Source of the DNA: Agrostemma githago
Lineage: Eukaryota; Streptophyta; Magnoliopsida; Caryophyllales; Caryophyllaceae
Direction of reading: 5' to 3'
Assembly: GCA_958450325.1 (NCBI GenBank)
Contig: OY288259.1
Coordinates: 23,864,734 to 23,928,733 of the forward strand
Length of the DNA stretch: 64,000 bases
A model generated the notes under the pieces. It saw only the letters and a program-made list of their open reading frames with translations. It did no database searches and was not told where the DNA came from. Made by a program: the position numbers and the translations under genes. Numbering within the stretch: position 1 is the stretch's first letter; each line of letters begins with the position of its first letter. This document shows, piece after piece, positions 41,039 through 53,556 of the stretch.

Positions 41039-44000
41039 TGTAGACACCCACATTTTGACCGCTAGGTGTCTATAGCAGTTTCCGAAAAACACCCGATGGT
41101 GATCGGACGCAAACATGCTTTAATGGACTCGGATATGGGCTCGAAATCATGGACATTTGGTTTAGGCTTTTTATGGAGTACAAATCTCACAAAACCAACC
41201 TCAAAACCAGGCCCAGTAAGTCGTTTCGAGTCAAATAAGACTAATTTGGGTCGAATCCGGCACCAGGGGCAAAACCGTCTTTTAGTGACCGGGTCAAACC
41301 CGGTTGTAGACACCCACATTTTGACTGCCAGGTGTCTATGGTAGTTTCCAAAAAAAACACCCGATGATGATCGGACGCTAACGTGCTCTAACGCGCTCGG
41401 ATACGGGCTCAAAATCAGTAATGTCCGGCATAGACATTTAACGGGATACAATCTCACAAAACCAATCTCAAATCCAAGCCCAGTGAGTCGTTCCGAGTAA
41501 AATGGGACTAATTTGGGCCAAAACCGACACCAAAAATAAAACCCGTCTTTTTGAAGACCGAGTCAAAACCCGGTCAAGACGAATCCGACACACAAAAAAC
41601 GACCTGGTACATTACTAGAAACTTGCGCCAAATAACAAAATAAAAAAAAAATCAAAAAATTTCAAAGGTCAACTATTTCCAAAAATGGTGCGTCCTAATT
41701 GATCCACTCGGTCGAGTGGATTGACCCACTCGGTCAAGTGGAGCCTCAAAAATCGGACCAGATTCATCTTCAAGGGGACTCGACCGAGTGCACTAGGGCC
41801 ACTCGATCGAGTGACCCTAGGTCGTGGGTTTTTCTATAAATACCCCATCAACCCTCAACATTTCACAACATTTCACAACACCTATTTCAGCCAATTTTGC
41901 ACCTTCAAAACCTCCCATTTCAACCATAATACACCGAGCCATACATACACACCATCAACTCTTCCTATGTATCTCGAAGTTCCCGCGCCATTGCCGCCAT
42001 TTGACGAACCGTATCCCGAGAAGCAAGAGCATGTAGGTTGAGGGTGTGACATTCAACACCGACATCTCCTTTCTTCCTTTCGTTTCTTTCGTTTTTTATT
42101 TATGTTTACGTATTAGTATTATAATTAGTCGATAGTAACGACATGATCACTAACACTAACATTCTATTTTTCGCATTTCATTTTCCGCATCTAACCGCTA
42201 ACGTCTTTTTTATTCGTTCTTTTTTATCATATTAACGTTATATACCGTGTATATATATAAGAATATTAAAACTCGGATCCGAACACGTTTAACTACGATA
42301 ACCATTTTAAGGTCCGTTTAATCCCTTTAAGAGCAACGACGGAGGTGGCACCCTTTCGAGGAGCGCTGCCCCAATGTACTCAAGGGCGTAATGCGATCAT
42401 GGTCATTCGTAGTTGAATGCGTATGGATCCATTTCTAAGATTGGTACGAAACCCGTTGATACGAAAACCGACATCACATAATCCGCAAGGATTAATATCG
42501 ATGTCGTGACGTAGAGGGGCGCAATTTCGTCACTAATCCAAAATTTTCAATCTATCGATTACATTTTTCATAAAATTCCGATAACGGTATTATAATCATA
42601 TAAGACATGATTATAGCATCGAAAAACCGAGTTAAATATAAATCGTCAATATTTTTATTTAACTCGGCCAACCATCGATTTAAAACAAATAAAATAAAAC
42701 GAGTCATAACTCGTACTGGTGCCACTCGACCGAGTACATAAGCTACTCGATCGAGTAGCGCCCCAAATCCTGGGCAGTAGCCTCCTCGAGGACACACTCG
42801 ACCGAGTCAGTCCATGACTCGATCGAGTGGGTCCTGTAGCCCAGAAAACCGAGAGCTCTTTTTTTATCATCCGAGCCTCGTCTTTTAAAAAGCGACTTAG
42901 TCGTCACGTGTAAAGTCGATCACGTGATTTTCTTCAAAACTCATGCATATCATTTAATTTACGGTCTAGTTTATACACGGGTTCGTTTCTATTTATTGGC
43001 TATCATTTTTAGTTATATATTCCGATTATTCTATATTATTGCTCGTTGTATTGTGAATTCCGGGTTGTATTCCGCCCGTGTAACTTGTAACCGATTTATA
43101 TTGCTTTTGCTTTATTTATTTACGTTTTACCGTTTATAAATGAACCCTCGCATCCTAAATCATTTCGACAATAAATTAGATGCATTAAAATGACGTAGCT
43201 CACATTTAATTCGCATGCTTAGCAAAAACACTGTTTGCATATCATTTCACCGAATCACTAACGCGCATATTAGAAAGTCAAACGATGTCTTAGTAGAGGC
43301 CGCTAAGTGCGGGCAGGGTTGGGTATCCTTAGTGGGCTTCCCAACACGTACCCTCACCCCTTACTCAGAACCTCGGTTTCCGGATGCCCGAAACCGTTGG
43401 CGCACTAGAGTCATTCTTTACACGATTATCGGTGTAGATGGTATCGGTATCGTAAAGCAAAGGGACGAGCCCAATAAACTCTAAAACCGAAATGGGCCAT
43501 ACTTTGTGTATGGTCCATAGCGATATAGAGTGGGCTCGAACGGGTCCGAACTCCCACAAAGTTCGGTGGCGACTCCATTTCGACTAAAATTTCAATTCGA
43601 TCCATTCTCATATGGAGGTGCATTCGCCTACCCAAACCCGCGCGTGGCCTCTTCGGGGTGGACCTACGTCATGTCCACACCGGTCAAAGATATTTTTTCG
43701 AGACACACGGACCAGCCGTGACACCTCACACGTTCGATTTGAACTCAAACACTACAAAAATCAGCTACGATCAATATTAAACAAATCCGTTTAAGGATAG
43801 AATTCGATCTCAAGTAGAAATTCTATCCGAAAACCAAATCAATTAAACGACCGAGCATCAAACACTCGGCCTAAACATCCCCATTTCAGCCGAGGTACAT
43901 GGCTTCCTCACCAAGAAACGGAATCCTCGTTCCTTTCAAACTTCTATGTTTCCTATCCAAACCGGTGTTTTCTTGTCACCTAAGCAAAAATACTTCTCCT

Positions 44001-45919
44001 AGCTCCTATCAAGGACTTCACCTATAAATAGGACCCTCCTGTCACACAAAATATAGACATCAATCATCGATACAACAACACATACACCATCGACATCTAG
44101 CAAAACAACCCGACGAATCCGACCCCAAAAACCGGCCGAAACCTGTCACCCTACAAGACACCCTAACTCATCCACATCATCTCGACGCTCCCGTGTTTAA
44201 GCCACTTTCCGACGAGCCTTATTTCGAGAAAACAAAGCATGTAGGTTGAGGGTGTAAAATCAAACCAAATTCTTCCCTTCTCTATTCCTTTCTCTCGTCC
44301 TTTTTTTCCCTTTTCGTCGGTCGTTTCGTTTTCTTTATGGGTCATTGTCGCATTTTTTTATTTCTAATAACGATATTACAAAAAAATTACTTTCATAGAA
44401 TAAAACATTCTTAAAAATACGATATCGATTCTCTAGTCGAATATCGTATCAAAAGAATAACATTAAATCTCGTTGATGCTAAACAATTGTCATATATTAA
44501 AAACAAAATACGACGATGTTAACACGGAGAGAATTAACATTTTTTCTTCTTTTCGTTCAATTTCTTTTCTTTTTCAAAACGAACTTCGTAAAACCTTTTC
44601 TAAAAAAATCATTCTAACTATTTGATATCGATTTCATAATCGAATATTGAATACGACGAATATCGAAAATATAAATCGAGTATAAGTTAATCCATATTTA
44701 TACGCGATTTATCAAAATTAATGATTTTCGAAAATAAGCGAGCCGGGACAGCAGCCCACGCGAGTCGCGCCCTTCCCAGGCGACTCGCGCGGGGAACCTG
44801 AAATTCGCGACCTTTTTTTTGTGTTTTCGCTACTTTTTTTAACATCGTTTCTTTTAATTCTAAAAAACGATTTTCTCAAAACCTTTTCTTTTCGTCTTTT
44901 CTAAAATTATTCCGAATATTTGATATCGACTTCATAGTCGAATATCGAATATAACGAATATCGCTAAATTAAGTCGAGTACGAATTAGGCAATATTCGTA
45001 TGCGGTTTAATAAAACTATCAATTTTTTCAAAAAATCAATCCCGAGGCAGCCTATCACGCGACCCGCCGGCGTCCCAGGCGAGTCGCGCGACCCTCGGGA
45101 AGAGCGACACAGTTTCGTTCCTTTTTTTATTTTTCGAGTATCGTTTCTTACATAAAACAGCGACTTTCGCGACATATTTTCAGATTTCGATAAATACTTT
45201 TTTTCGACCTCGGTCAACACGTGTTAATCCATCACGTGTCATAAACCTTTTTTTTCAAAATCATGCATATTATCGTATTTACATCCTTATCCGATTTATT
45301 CAATCGTTACTAACTTGTTTGTTCGTGTTTGTAGCGATTTATTTCTATATTTTGTTTTATTAGCCTAAAACGAATTTCACATGCTAAATATTACTTTGAC
45401 GCTATTAGTTTAAGATGCATTAAACGACTTAGCAACCCATTTAATTTTTCTCACATGCTTAGGGAAAATAATCTTTGCATATCATTCCACCGTCGAACTA
45501 ACGTGTGTACACCAAAAACGAACGATATCTTAGTAAAGGCCACTAAGTGCGGGCGGGGTTGGGTGTTCTTAGTGAACTTCCCAACACGTACCCTCACCCC
45601 TTACTCAGAATCATGGTTTCCGGATGTCCGAATCCATTGGCAACGAGAGTCATTCAATACACGATATCCGATAATGTCGGTATCGGTATCATAATGCAAA
45701 GGGACAAACTCAATAAGCTCTGACATTGGAAATGGGCTGTATTTTGTACACGATCCACTACGACATAGAGTGGGTTCGAACGGCCCCGAACTCCCACAAA
45801 GTTCGGTGGCGACTCCTATTTCGATTTAAATTTCAATTCGACCCATCTCATATGGAGATTCATTCGCCTCCCCAAACCCGCGCGTGGCCGCGTCGGGGTG
45901 GACCTATGTCATGTCCACA
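41039..45919 (+). repeat. 5' LTR of element A, interrupted by solo LTR B
   Basis: Segments 41039-41304 and 43685-45919 form one 2501-bp LTR, TGTAGACACCC to TGTCCACA. TATAAATA is at 44023-44030, with an inverted pair CCGAG...CTCGG upstream (43849-43873). Two GC-rich clusters, GCGAGTCGCGC/GGCGACTCGCGC, lie at 44745-44800 and 45045-45095. Confidence 0.92.
41305..43679 (+). repeat. Solo LTR B (2375 bp) inside LTR A
   Basis: TGTAGACACCC to TGTCCACA, flanked by exact CCGGT duplications (41300-41304, 43680-43684). It belongs to the H subfamily: the palindromes ACTCGGTCGAGT (41706-41717), ACTCGACCGAGT (41778-41789) and ACTCGATCGAGT (41801-41812) precede TATAAATA at 41835-41842, and a second cluster lies at 42720-42835. 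Confidence 0.93.
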
Positions 45920-45922
45920 ATT

Positions 45923-45940
45923 TGGCGACTCCGCTGGGGA
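45923..45940 (+). other. Primer-binding site of element A
   Basis: TGGCGACTCCGCTGGGGA, three bases after the LTR end at 45919; tRNA-Arg type by family knowledge. Confidence 0.88.
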
Positions 45941-46862
45941 TCAACTGATGAGTCACTTACCATCGGCATCCTCAGGGTGAGACTCGAAAAGAAGTCGTTC
46001 GAATAGTAATGTACACGTTTTAGTTCAATGGTTCATGCATAACCCAATTCTTTCTCAGGCCGGTTACTTGTGACCGACGTCCCACTATACCACGGTGCGT
46101 TCCTAAATGGGCGTGCTAAAGACTTCGGTGGCGGAACTCGCATGGGTTTTACGGCAGGTTCTAAGACCCACTCGGCTTAGGAAGACCGTCCTGATTTGCG
46201 AGAAAGCTATCGTCGTTGGTATAGACCCTCTTTCGACCGACCGAGACTTAGACTAAGAGCATACATGGTGTCATTATACTGTTTCCATGACTACGTGCTA
46301 CTTGATCTATTTATCGTCTTTTCAAAAACTGTCATTTTCAAAACTTGCATCTTTTCAAATCATCCATTTTCAAAACCCGGAAAGCTACCGAATTTAGGAC
46401 TTATGATTTTGACTCAAAATAGCCTATTTTTAGCTGGTATGCTGTCCAAACCTTTTCAAAAATCCGAAATCTCGGCCCGGTAATGTTTTTTTTTTTCGAT
46501 TTTCAAAAAAAAATCGGGCCATCCTATCCAACTTCGTTCGTTTTTCAAATCCAAATTTTCTCGGCCCGGTCTTGTCTTACACGTGTCTCACGTATCCCAC
46601 TTTCGAGTCAATTAGATGTCACACCATCTTAGTCCTATTTGAGTCCTTAGTCTCACTTGGGGCCTATTCTCCGATGGAGCGATTAATCACAGTCACTCCG
46701 AGAATCGTACCCTACACATTTGTCTTAGGAGAGTCTAACCCGAGTCAAACTGGAGTCGTCTCTCCTCCCGTGCTATTTCCTATGCCTTGGTGTATTCGAG
46801 TTCCGAAGCAACTCTCCTGATTACGCAGTATTCTTACAGACAGGCCGCCCTTCACCCGAACC
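45941..46862 (+). other. Leader of element A
   Basis: Non-coding, related to the leader of H in reverse orientation. It includes a 46490-46500 T run and short inverted copies of AAATCGGGCC/CGGCCCGG. Confidence 0.6.
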
Positions 46863-47699
46863 ATGATTCAACAAGCCATAGACGAACTGACCGCCTCGCT
46901 GGCTAAGATGGAGGCCCAACTGACAGCCATCAGGACCGACCAAACCGCCATTGCCACCCGTTTGAGTGTTGTGGAACAAAGGACTCCTAAGGTCGGGGCT
47001 GAAACTACTGGGCCTTTTGCTGAACTGGTCAACGCAGTCCGCAAACTGGAGGAACAGGTCCATTTGTCAACAAAAAACTCGATCCATATGGAAAACGCTC
47101 GTTCCTATTCGCCTCTGAATGACGAGCTACCCGCCAACGTCAACCTTACGGGCATACCGATGTTTGAGGGTGCTGAAGATCCGGTCCATCACATTCAGGC
47201 TTTCAAAGAGTTCATGGCCGTCAAGGGAGTAAAATCCACTATGTTCAAGCACCTGTTTACTTCCTCCCTCGAGAAGCACCCGAAAGCCTGGTACTACAGG
47301 CTCGATTCCAAGAAGTACAAGACTTGGGATGATGTAGCAACAGAGTTCACTCGGAATTATGCTGATAATACTGAAATACAGACTACGATGCGTACCCTGG
47401 AGGTTATGGCCCAAGAGCCCAAAAAAGGTTTCACCAAGTACCTTCAAAGGTGGAGGGCCGAAAGTGTGAAGTTGGTATACAAGCCCAACGAGAAGACACT
47501 AGTGGAGGCGTTCATCAACAACCTCCTACCTTCCTACCGCGTCCATCTTAGGTACGCCGGCATTTCAAACTTTGTGGTGCTTACCGAAATGGGCATCAGG
47601 ATTGAAGACGATCTTCGACATAGTGAAGATCTGGGTGAAGCTTCTACTGAAGGCTATACTGGACATCAATTCGAGTTCTCAGAAGCCGACGACAAATGA
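46863..47699 (+). CDS. gag: Intact Gag (capsid) protein of element A
   Basis: 278 aa from the ATG at 46863 to TGA at 47697. Residues ~1-75 form a coiled coil (IDELTASLAKMEAQLTAIRT). Then comes the conserved ENARSYSPLNDELPA and GIPMFEGAEDPVHHIQAF block, followed by the retrotransposon gag capsid domain (KHLFTSSLEKHPKAWYYRL, WDDVATEFTRNYAD, GFTKYLQRWRAESVKL, VEAFINNLLPSYRVHLRYAG). It stops soon after this domain and lacks a CCHC/CHHC zinc knuckle. It probably assembles particles with proteins from an autonomous relative. It is the only complete undamaged protein with a clear domain in the window, and the H gag start is a close relative. Confidence 0.92.
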   Translation: MIQQAIDELTASLAKMEAQLTAIRTDQTAIATRLSVVEQRTPKVGAETTGPFAELVNAVRKLEEQVHLSTKNSIHMENARSYSPLNDELPANVNLTGIPMFEGAEDPVHHIQAFKEFMAVKGVKSTMFKHLFTSSLEKHPKAWYYRLDSKKYKTWDDVATEFTRNYADNTEIQTTMRTLEVMAQEPKKGFTKYLQRWRAESVKLVYKPNEKTLVEAFINNLLPSYRVHLRYAGISNFVVLTEMGIRIEDDLRHSEDLGEASTEGYTGHQFEFSEADDK

Positions 47700-49942
47700 C
47701 AACATCATCCGAGAGTCTAGATTTGGTTTAAGCCCGAGTCTGAGTCCGAGTCTAGGATGTTCTATTTCCTTCACCAAGTCAAAGTCAGAGTCAGAGTCAG
47801 TTGTATTCTGTCCTCTTTTTTCAAAATTCAATAAAATCAGCTTTTCTATCTATACTATATACTTTCCTTATGTGTTTCCGAGAACATGATGAACACCATC
47901 ATACACTGTGAGCACATGCACGTGACTATTATAGGCACATCTATAATGACTGCAGGAAACCAAGCCCGTGTTTTCCTTTTACCTGTTCCATGTCTGGTAT
48001 AAAAAAGTCACATAACTACCCCTAGCATGGGCAGTATCGAATCATATGAGAAATCTAGGTAGTCTCCTAGTTTGGGTTCAAGACGGGAGGCAAGCCCATT
48101 TCCCCACAATAAACACCCCTCCAATAAGATCGACCAATCCCTACCTTAGCTGTTAGTCTGACCGACAAAAGAGGTAAAACTGGAAAAAAAAAATCAAAAA
48201 GTCCAAAAAAAAGCAAAAGGCCAAAGCAAAAGGGCTGGCCATCAAAAAGAATTGTCAACATTCCCCGACCAGGTACGGTCAACCCTTTTGACCGGGGCAC
48301 GGTCAACTCAAATCAAGAATCCCATGACCGGGGCTATGAGGTCAACCAAAAAAAAAATGTATTCAAAATCCCATGACCGTAGTGAATACGGTCAATTCAA
48401 AATTATCAATGCCCATACCATCAAATAGGGGAGAGACAATCAAGCTGGTCAACTAGCACCACATTTAGCCTTCCCACATTACAACCCTCAAGACCTTCTC
48501 GAGACCTAGGCTAGAGACAACCCAGAATTTTGAGGATTCAAGCTCAATAGGATACCCTAACCATTAGGGCCAGACATGGAAATCAGATCCCGCATTATCA
48601 AACCTGCCCGATCGAAGTTCGAGTCATTATTACTCGACTTCCCCCTTTCGTACCACATTGCAATACCTACCCTCGAAGCCTTAGCTCCACAAAATTGAGC
48701 TCCAGATTTCGAATCATCAAAGCCACTTACTTCCTAGCACCACAATCCAAAAAACATCTAAACCAGTTACCAACCCCGAATACGGGAACTCAACTTGCAG
48801 TCGGAACATGCCCAAATAGTTCACACCACCTCTGGGGGCTACCCCGGAGAATGCTCACAGTCACAGGATCAACATCCTAACTATTCTAGCCCTTGATCAA
48901 GACATCATTGGGAATGCACCTAGCCTACACCATCATTATGGCTAGTTACACACAAAGCCCTAGTAGACTAGGCACCATAATATATATTTCAACACTGAAC
49001 TACAGCTTGGTTTGATTTCACTACACGTGAGTACGTAGGCAGCCTTTCAACAGAGGCACAACCACCCACATTGACACACATTCAAAAAGCACTATCATTC
49101 CTATCACGACACTGTCATGTTCTCAACAGTTAGCTTTGTCGTCCTGGGGGCTTCTCTTAGGCAGAAGACCTCCATCCACTCACAAAATCCAAAAGACTTT
49201 AAAAATCTAGCCACCTTTCTATAGTATGTCCTAGTACTCGGCTCAGTCGAAGACAAGAATCTGTCAGGGACTCGAATAGCACCCCCTTCGGGAATATACA
49301 CCGAAACAAAAAAAGATCCAAAAGAGCATTAGACTACAGCATTGCCACTGCTAAGTCTTGCAGAAATAGTCTCGTTACAGACTACTGCAAATCCCCGTAT
49401 AACAGATCTGTCCTATTTTGATGTTCGACTGTGTTGCCACTCGCCTAAGCTACGGAATAGAGCAACTTAAGAGTCTTGTCATTTTAGGTGACCCACTCCT
49501 ATACCGAGTCACGGTCCAGGCCTTAGAGAGTCCAGTTCGTGTCTGTCAACTCGTTCTGTCACGTCCAGAGTCGAGTCTGTCGGTATATCTCTCTCTTCAA
49601 ATTCTCATTTTAAAAATTTGCAAAACTTAGCCATTTGAGAAAATCCTTTTCGACAAGGTCAAATTTCAGTCTATTTAAGCTGCAAATTTCTTTTTTACCC
49701 CTTTCAATTTTGAAAAACTATCTCCTAGCACGTGAGTTGCTTTCAGGACTTCGATTTCAAAATTTTCAGCCTTTTGCAAAAAAACAAAAAAAAATCATTT
49801 CTTCCCCAGCGTGAGTCGGTGTTTCGCCTAAATGTTACATACGAATTGTTATGTGTCAGCATGCAGGTACACCCAGACTCGAGAAGGAAGTCTCCTCGCA
49901 AAAATTCCCCAGTAGAAAGCTCAGGCGACATTTTTTACTGAA
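47700..49942 (+). other. Non-coding 3' interior of element A
   Basis: 2.2 kb with no convincing ORF and no pol remnant on either strand. It has short imperfect repeats built on GACCGGGGC and GGTCAACTC (48255-48400). Its last part matches the 3' interior of G at 63600-64000 in reverse orientation. Confidence 0.65.
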
Positions 49943-50260
49943 AAATCGGGATGTATCTGTAAAATGATACACCTATAGCTTCCAAGGCAAGCTCCCGCAT
50001 AATTCTGAATCGGGATGTATCTGTAAACAGATACACCCATAGCTTCCAAGGCAAGCTCCCGCGTAATTCTGAATCGGGATGTATCTGTAAACAGATACAC
50101 CCATAGCTTCCAAGGCAAGCTCCCGCATAATTCTGAATCGGGATGTATTTGTAAACAGATACACCCATAGCTTCCAAGGCAAGCTCCCGCGCAACTCCAA
50201 GATGGGATGCGTCTGCAAACAGACACACCCAAGACTTTTTAGGCAAAGTCCCCATGGAAT
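49943..50260. repeat. 64-bp tandem repeat, five copies
   Basis: Copies start at about 49947, 50011, 50075, 50139 and 50203, exactly 64 bp apart. Each holds the dyad GTATCTGTAAACAGATAC or a variant, so each RNA copy could form a hairpin. The array ends ~170 bp before the polypurine tract. Confidence 0.9.
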
Positions 50261-50418
50261 TATCAGCATCTATCCAGGCATGATCTCTATCTTATGGCTG
50301 GCGAGCCCTTTTACGCAAGTCTAATGGACTATAAATGACCCGGTCGGAAGTCTGCCAGGTCTTAATCCTCGATTGGCCTGGTAGCTACTCTGACTTTCGC
50401 CTTGTCCAAGCCTCAGTC

Positions 50419-50431
50419 AGAGTGCGGGCTC
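50419..50431 (+). other. Polypurine tract of element A
   Basis: AGAGTGCGGGCTC lies directly before the 3' LTR start; element G has AGAGTGGGGGCTC at the same place (minus strand, 63358-63370). Confidence 0.75.
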
Positions 50432-52934
50432 TGTAGACACCCACATTTTTACCGCCACGTGTCTATAGCAGTTTCCGAAAAACACCCAATGATGATCGGA
50501 CGCAAACATGCTTTATTGGACTCGGATATGGGCTCGAAATCATGGACATTTGGTTTAGGCTTTTTATGGAGTATAAATCTCACAAAACCAACCTCAAAAC
50601 AAGGCCCAGTAAGTCGTTTCGAGTCAAATAAGACTAATTTGGGTCGAATTCGGCACCAGAGGCAAAACCGTCTTTTAGTGACCGGGTCAAACCCGGTCAA
50701 AGAAATTTTTTCGAGACACAAGGACCAGCCGTGACACATCACACGTTCGATTTGAACTTAAACACTACAAAAATTAGCTACGATCAATATTAAACAAATC
50801 CGTTTAAGGATAGAATTCGATCTCAAGTAGGAATTCTATCAGAAAACCAAATCAATTTACCGACCGAGCATCAAACACTCGGCCAAAACAGCCCCATTTC
50901 AGCCGAGGTACATGGCTTCCTCACCAAGAAACGGAATCCTCGGTCCTTTCCAACTTCTACGTTTCCTATCCAAACCGGTGTTTTCTTGTCACCTAAGCAA
51001 GAATACTTCTCCTAGCTCCTATAAAGGACTTCACCTATAAATAGGACTCTCCTGTCACACAAAATATAGACATCAATCATCGATACACCAACACATACAC
51101 CATCGACATCTAGCAAAACAACCCGATGAATCCGACCCCAAAAACAGGCCGAAACCCGTCACCCTACACGACACCCTAACTCATCCACATCATCTCGACG
51201 CTCCCGTGTTTAAGCCACTTTCCGACGAGCCTTATTCCGAGAAAACAAAGCATGTAGGTTGAGGGTGTAAAATCAAACCCGATTCTTCCCTTCTCTCTCC
51301 CTTTCTCTCGTCCTTTTTTTTCCCTTTTCGTCAGTCGTTTCTTTTTTTTTTATGGGTCATTGTCGTATTTTTTTATTTCTAATAACGATATTACAAAAAA
51401 AATTACTTTCATAAAATAAAACATTCTTAAAAATACGATATCGATTCTCTAGTCGAATATCGTATCAAAAGAATAACATTAAATCTCGTTGATGCTAAAC
51501 AATTGTCATATATTAAAAACAAAATACGGCGATGTTAACGCGGAGAGAATTAATATTTTTTTCTTCTTTTCGTTCAATTTCTTATCTTTTTCAAACGAAC
51601 TACGTAAAACCTTTTCTAAAAAAATCATTCTAACTATTCGATATCGATTTCATAATCGAATATCGAATACGACGAATATCGAAAATATAAATCGAGTATA
51701 AGTTAATCCATATTTATACGCGATTTATCAAAATTAACGATTTTTGAAAATAAGCGAGCCGGGATAGCAGCCCACGCGAGTCGCGCCCCTCCCAGGCGAC
51801 TAGCGCGGGGATCCTGAAATTCGCGGCCTTTTTTTGTGTTTTCGCTACTTTTTTTAACATCGTTTCTTTTAATTCTAAAAAACGATTTTCTCAAAACCTT
51901 TTCTTTTCGTCTTTTGTAAAATTATTCCGAATATTTGATATCAACTTCATAGTAGAATATCGAATATAACGAATATCGCTAAATTAAGTCGAGTACGAAT
52001 TAGGCAATATTCGTACGCGGTTTAATAAAACTATCGATTTTTTCAAAAAATCAATCCCGAGGCAGCCTATCATGCGACCCGCCGGCGTCCCAGGCGAGTC
52101 GCGCGACCCTCGGGAAGAGCTACACAGTTTCGTTCCTTTTTTTATTTTTCGAGTATCGTTTCTTACATAAAACAACGACTTTCGCGACATATTTTCAGAT
52201 TTCGATAAATACTTTTTTTCGACCTCGGTCAACACGTGTTAATCCATCACGTGTCATAAACCTTTTTTTTCAAAATCATGCATATTATCGTATTTACATC
52301 CTTATCCGATTTATTCAATCGTTACTAACTTGTTTATTCGTGTTTGTAGCGATTTATTTCTATATTTTGTTTTATTAGCCTAAAACGAATTTCACATGCT
52401 AAATATTACTTTCACGCTATTAGTTTAATATGCATTAAACGACTTAGCAACCCATTTAATTTTTCTCACATGCTTAGGGAAAATAATCTTTGCATATCAT
52501 TCCACCGTCGAACTAACGCGTGTACACCAAAAACGAACGATATCTTAGTAAAGGCCGCTAAGTGCGGGCGGGGTTGATTGTTCTTAGTGAACTTCCCAAC
52601 ACGTACCCTCACCCCTTAATCAGAATCATGGTTTCCGGATGTCCGAATCCATTGGCAACGAGAGTCATTCAATACACGATATCCGATAATGTTGGTATCG
52701 GTATCATAATGCAAAGGGACGAACCCAATAAGCTCTGCCATCGGAAATGGGCCGTATTTTGTACACGGCCCACTACGACATAGAGTGGGTTCGAACGGGC
52801 CCGAACTCCCACAAAGTTCGGTGGCGACTCCTACTTCGATTTAAATTTCAATTCGACCCATCTCATATGGAGATTCATTCGCCTCCTCAAACCAGCGCGT
52901 GGCCGCGTCGGGGTGGACCTATGTCATGTCCACA
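50432..52934 (+). repeat. 3' LTR of element A (2503 bp; 'LTR C')
   Basis: Same ends as LTR A. TATAAATA at 51036-51043, GC-rich clusters at ~51760-51810 and 52065-52110. It is uninterrupted and followed by the CAAAG duplication. Confidence 0.93.
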
Positions 52935-52939
52935 CAAAG

Positions 52940-53535
52940 TAATGGCGTTCAAAAGTGATTTTTGAAGGTGACGAATGAAAAATTGGCCATGGTGACGACG
53001 CTAAAGTGCTTTTGAAAATATTTTTAATCTGGTCGGGGCATCGGCCCTTAAAGGGTGGTTTTGAAAAGAAGATGTCCTTTTTCGAAAATGAAGTTGGGTG
53101 TGGTTAAATATGTTGTCGTGGTTGAATCCAGATTTTAGTATTTTATTTGGGTTGTCAAACACGCTACACATAACTAGGAATGCGTACACTCATGCAGGAT
53201 GCAGACACGAGTAGGTTAGGGTAGGCTACCGCCCACGAATAGTCTTTGCTTAGGTGACGACAAGTCACATGGGGAGGTGAGTGTCATACTGTCTGCTTTG
53301 AACCACTCGTTTGGTATATCCATGGAATACGTGACTACCTTGGACGACCGAAACGTCAACCGAGGGCCTCTCCGCGTGTCCGAAAGGATCTTTCTATGAA
53401 GAGGTGGATTGGTCCTAATATCGGTTAGGGTGGGCTTTTTAGGGCCAAAACCTGTAGTGACCACAACAAGGAACTAGGAAATGAACTTCATCAACCTCGT
53501 TTGAGTTACACCACCGCTGGAAACTTGTTTTCAAA
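52940..53535 (-). other. Leader of D2, part 2
   Basis: Continuation of the D2 leader after element A, colinear with 12590-13138. Non-coding. Confidence 0.6.
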
Positions 53536-53553
53536 TCCCCAGCAAAGTCGCCA
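53536..53553 (-). other. Mutated primer-binding site of D2
   Basis: The minus strand reads TGGCGACTTTGCTGGGGA, two changes from the D and A sites, both C-to-T on this strand. Confidence 0.75.
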
Positions 53554-53556
53554 AAC

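Larger units (their letters stand above)
41039..52934 (+). mobile_element. Element A: complete gag-only LTR retrotransposon
   Basis: Two LTRs of 2501 bp (after removing solo LTR B) and 2503 bp flank a 4512-bp interior (45920-50431). Exact CAAAG duplications (41034-41038, 52935-52939) prove a single insertion event. The interior has a primer site, leader, an intact 278-codon gag, a long non-coding 3' part with a 64-bp tandem array, and a polypurine tract. There is no protease, RT, RNase H or integrase, as in TR-GAG type non-autonomous elements. The two LTRs differ by a few percent in the stretches I compared. Confidence 0.93.

Noticed and set aside
41066..41344. Plus-strand 92-aa ORF also seen at 50402-50734 and in other LTR starts
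   Set aside because: It recurs because it lies in the first 270 bp of the LTR; in LTR A it runs into solo LTR B, and no domain is present.
49943..50260. CRISPR-like regular spacing
   Set aside because: The whole 64-bp unit is repeated, without unique spacers, and the context is a plant retroelement.
49921..50269. Three overlapping minus-strand ORFs of 98-106 aa with repeated GSYGCICLQIHPDSEL-like blocks
   Set aside because: They are the 64-bp tandem repeat read in three frames (64 is not a multiple of three); no start context or domain supports a protein.
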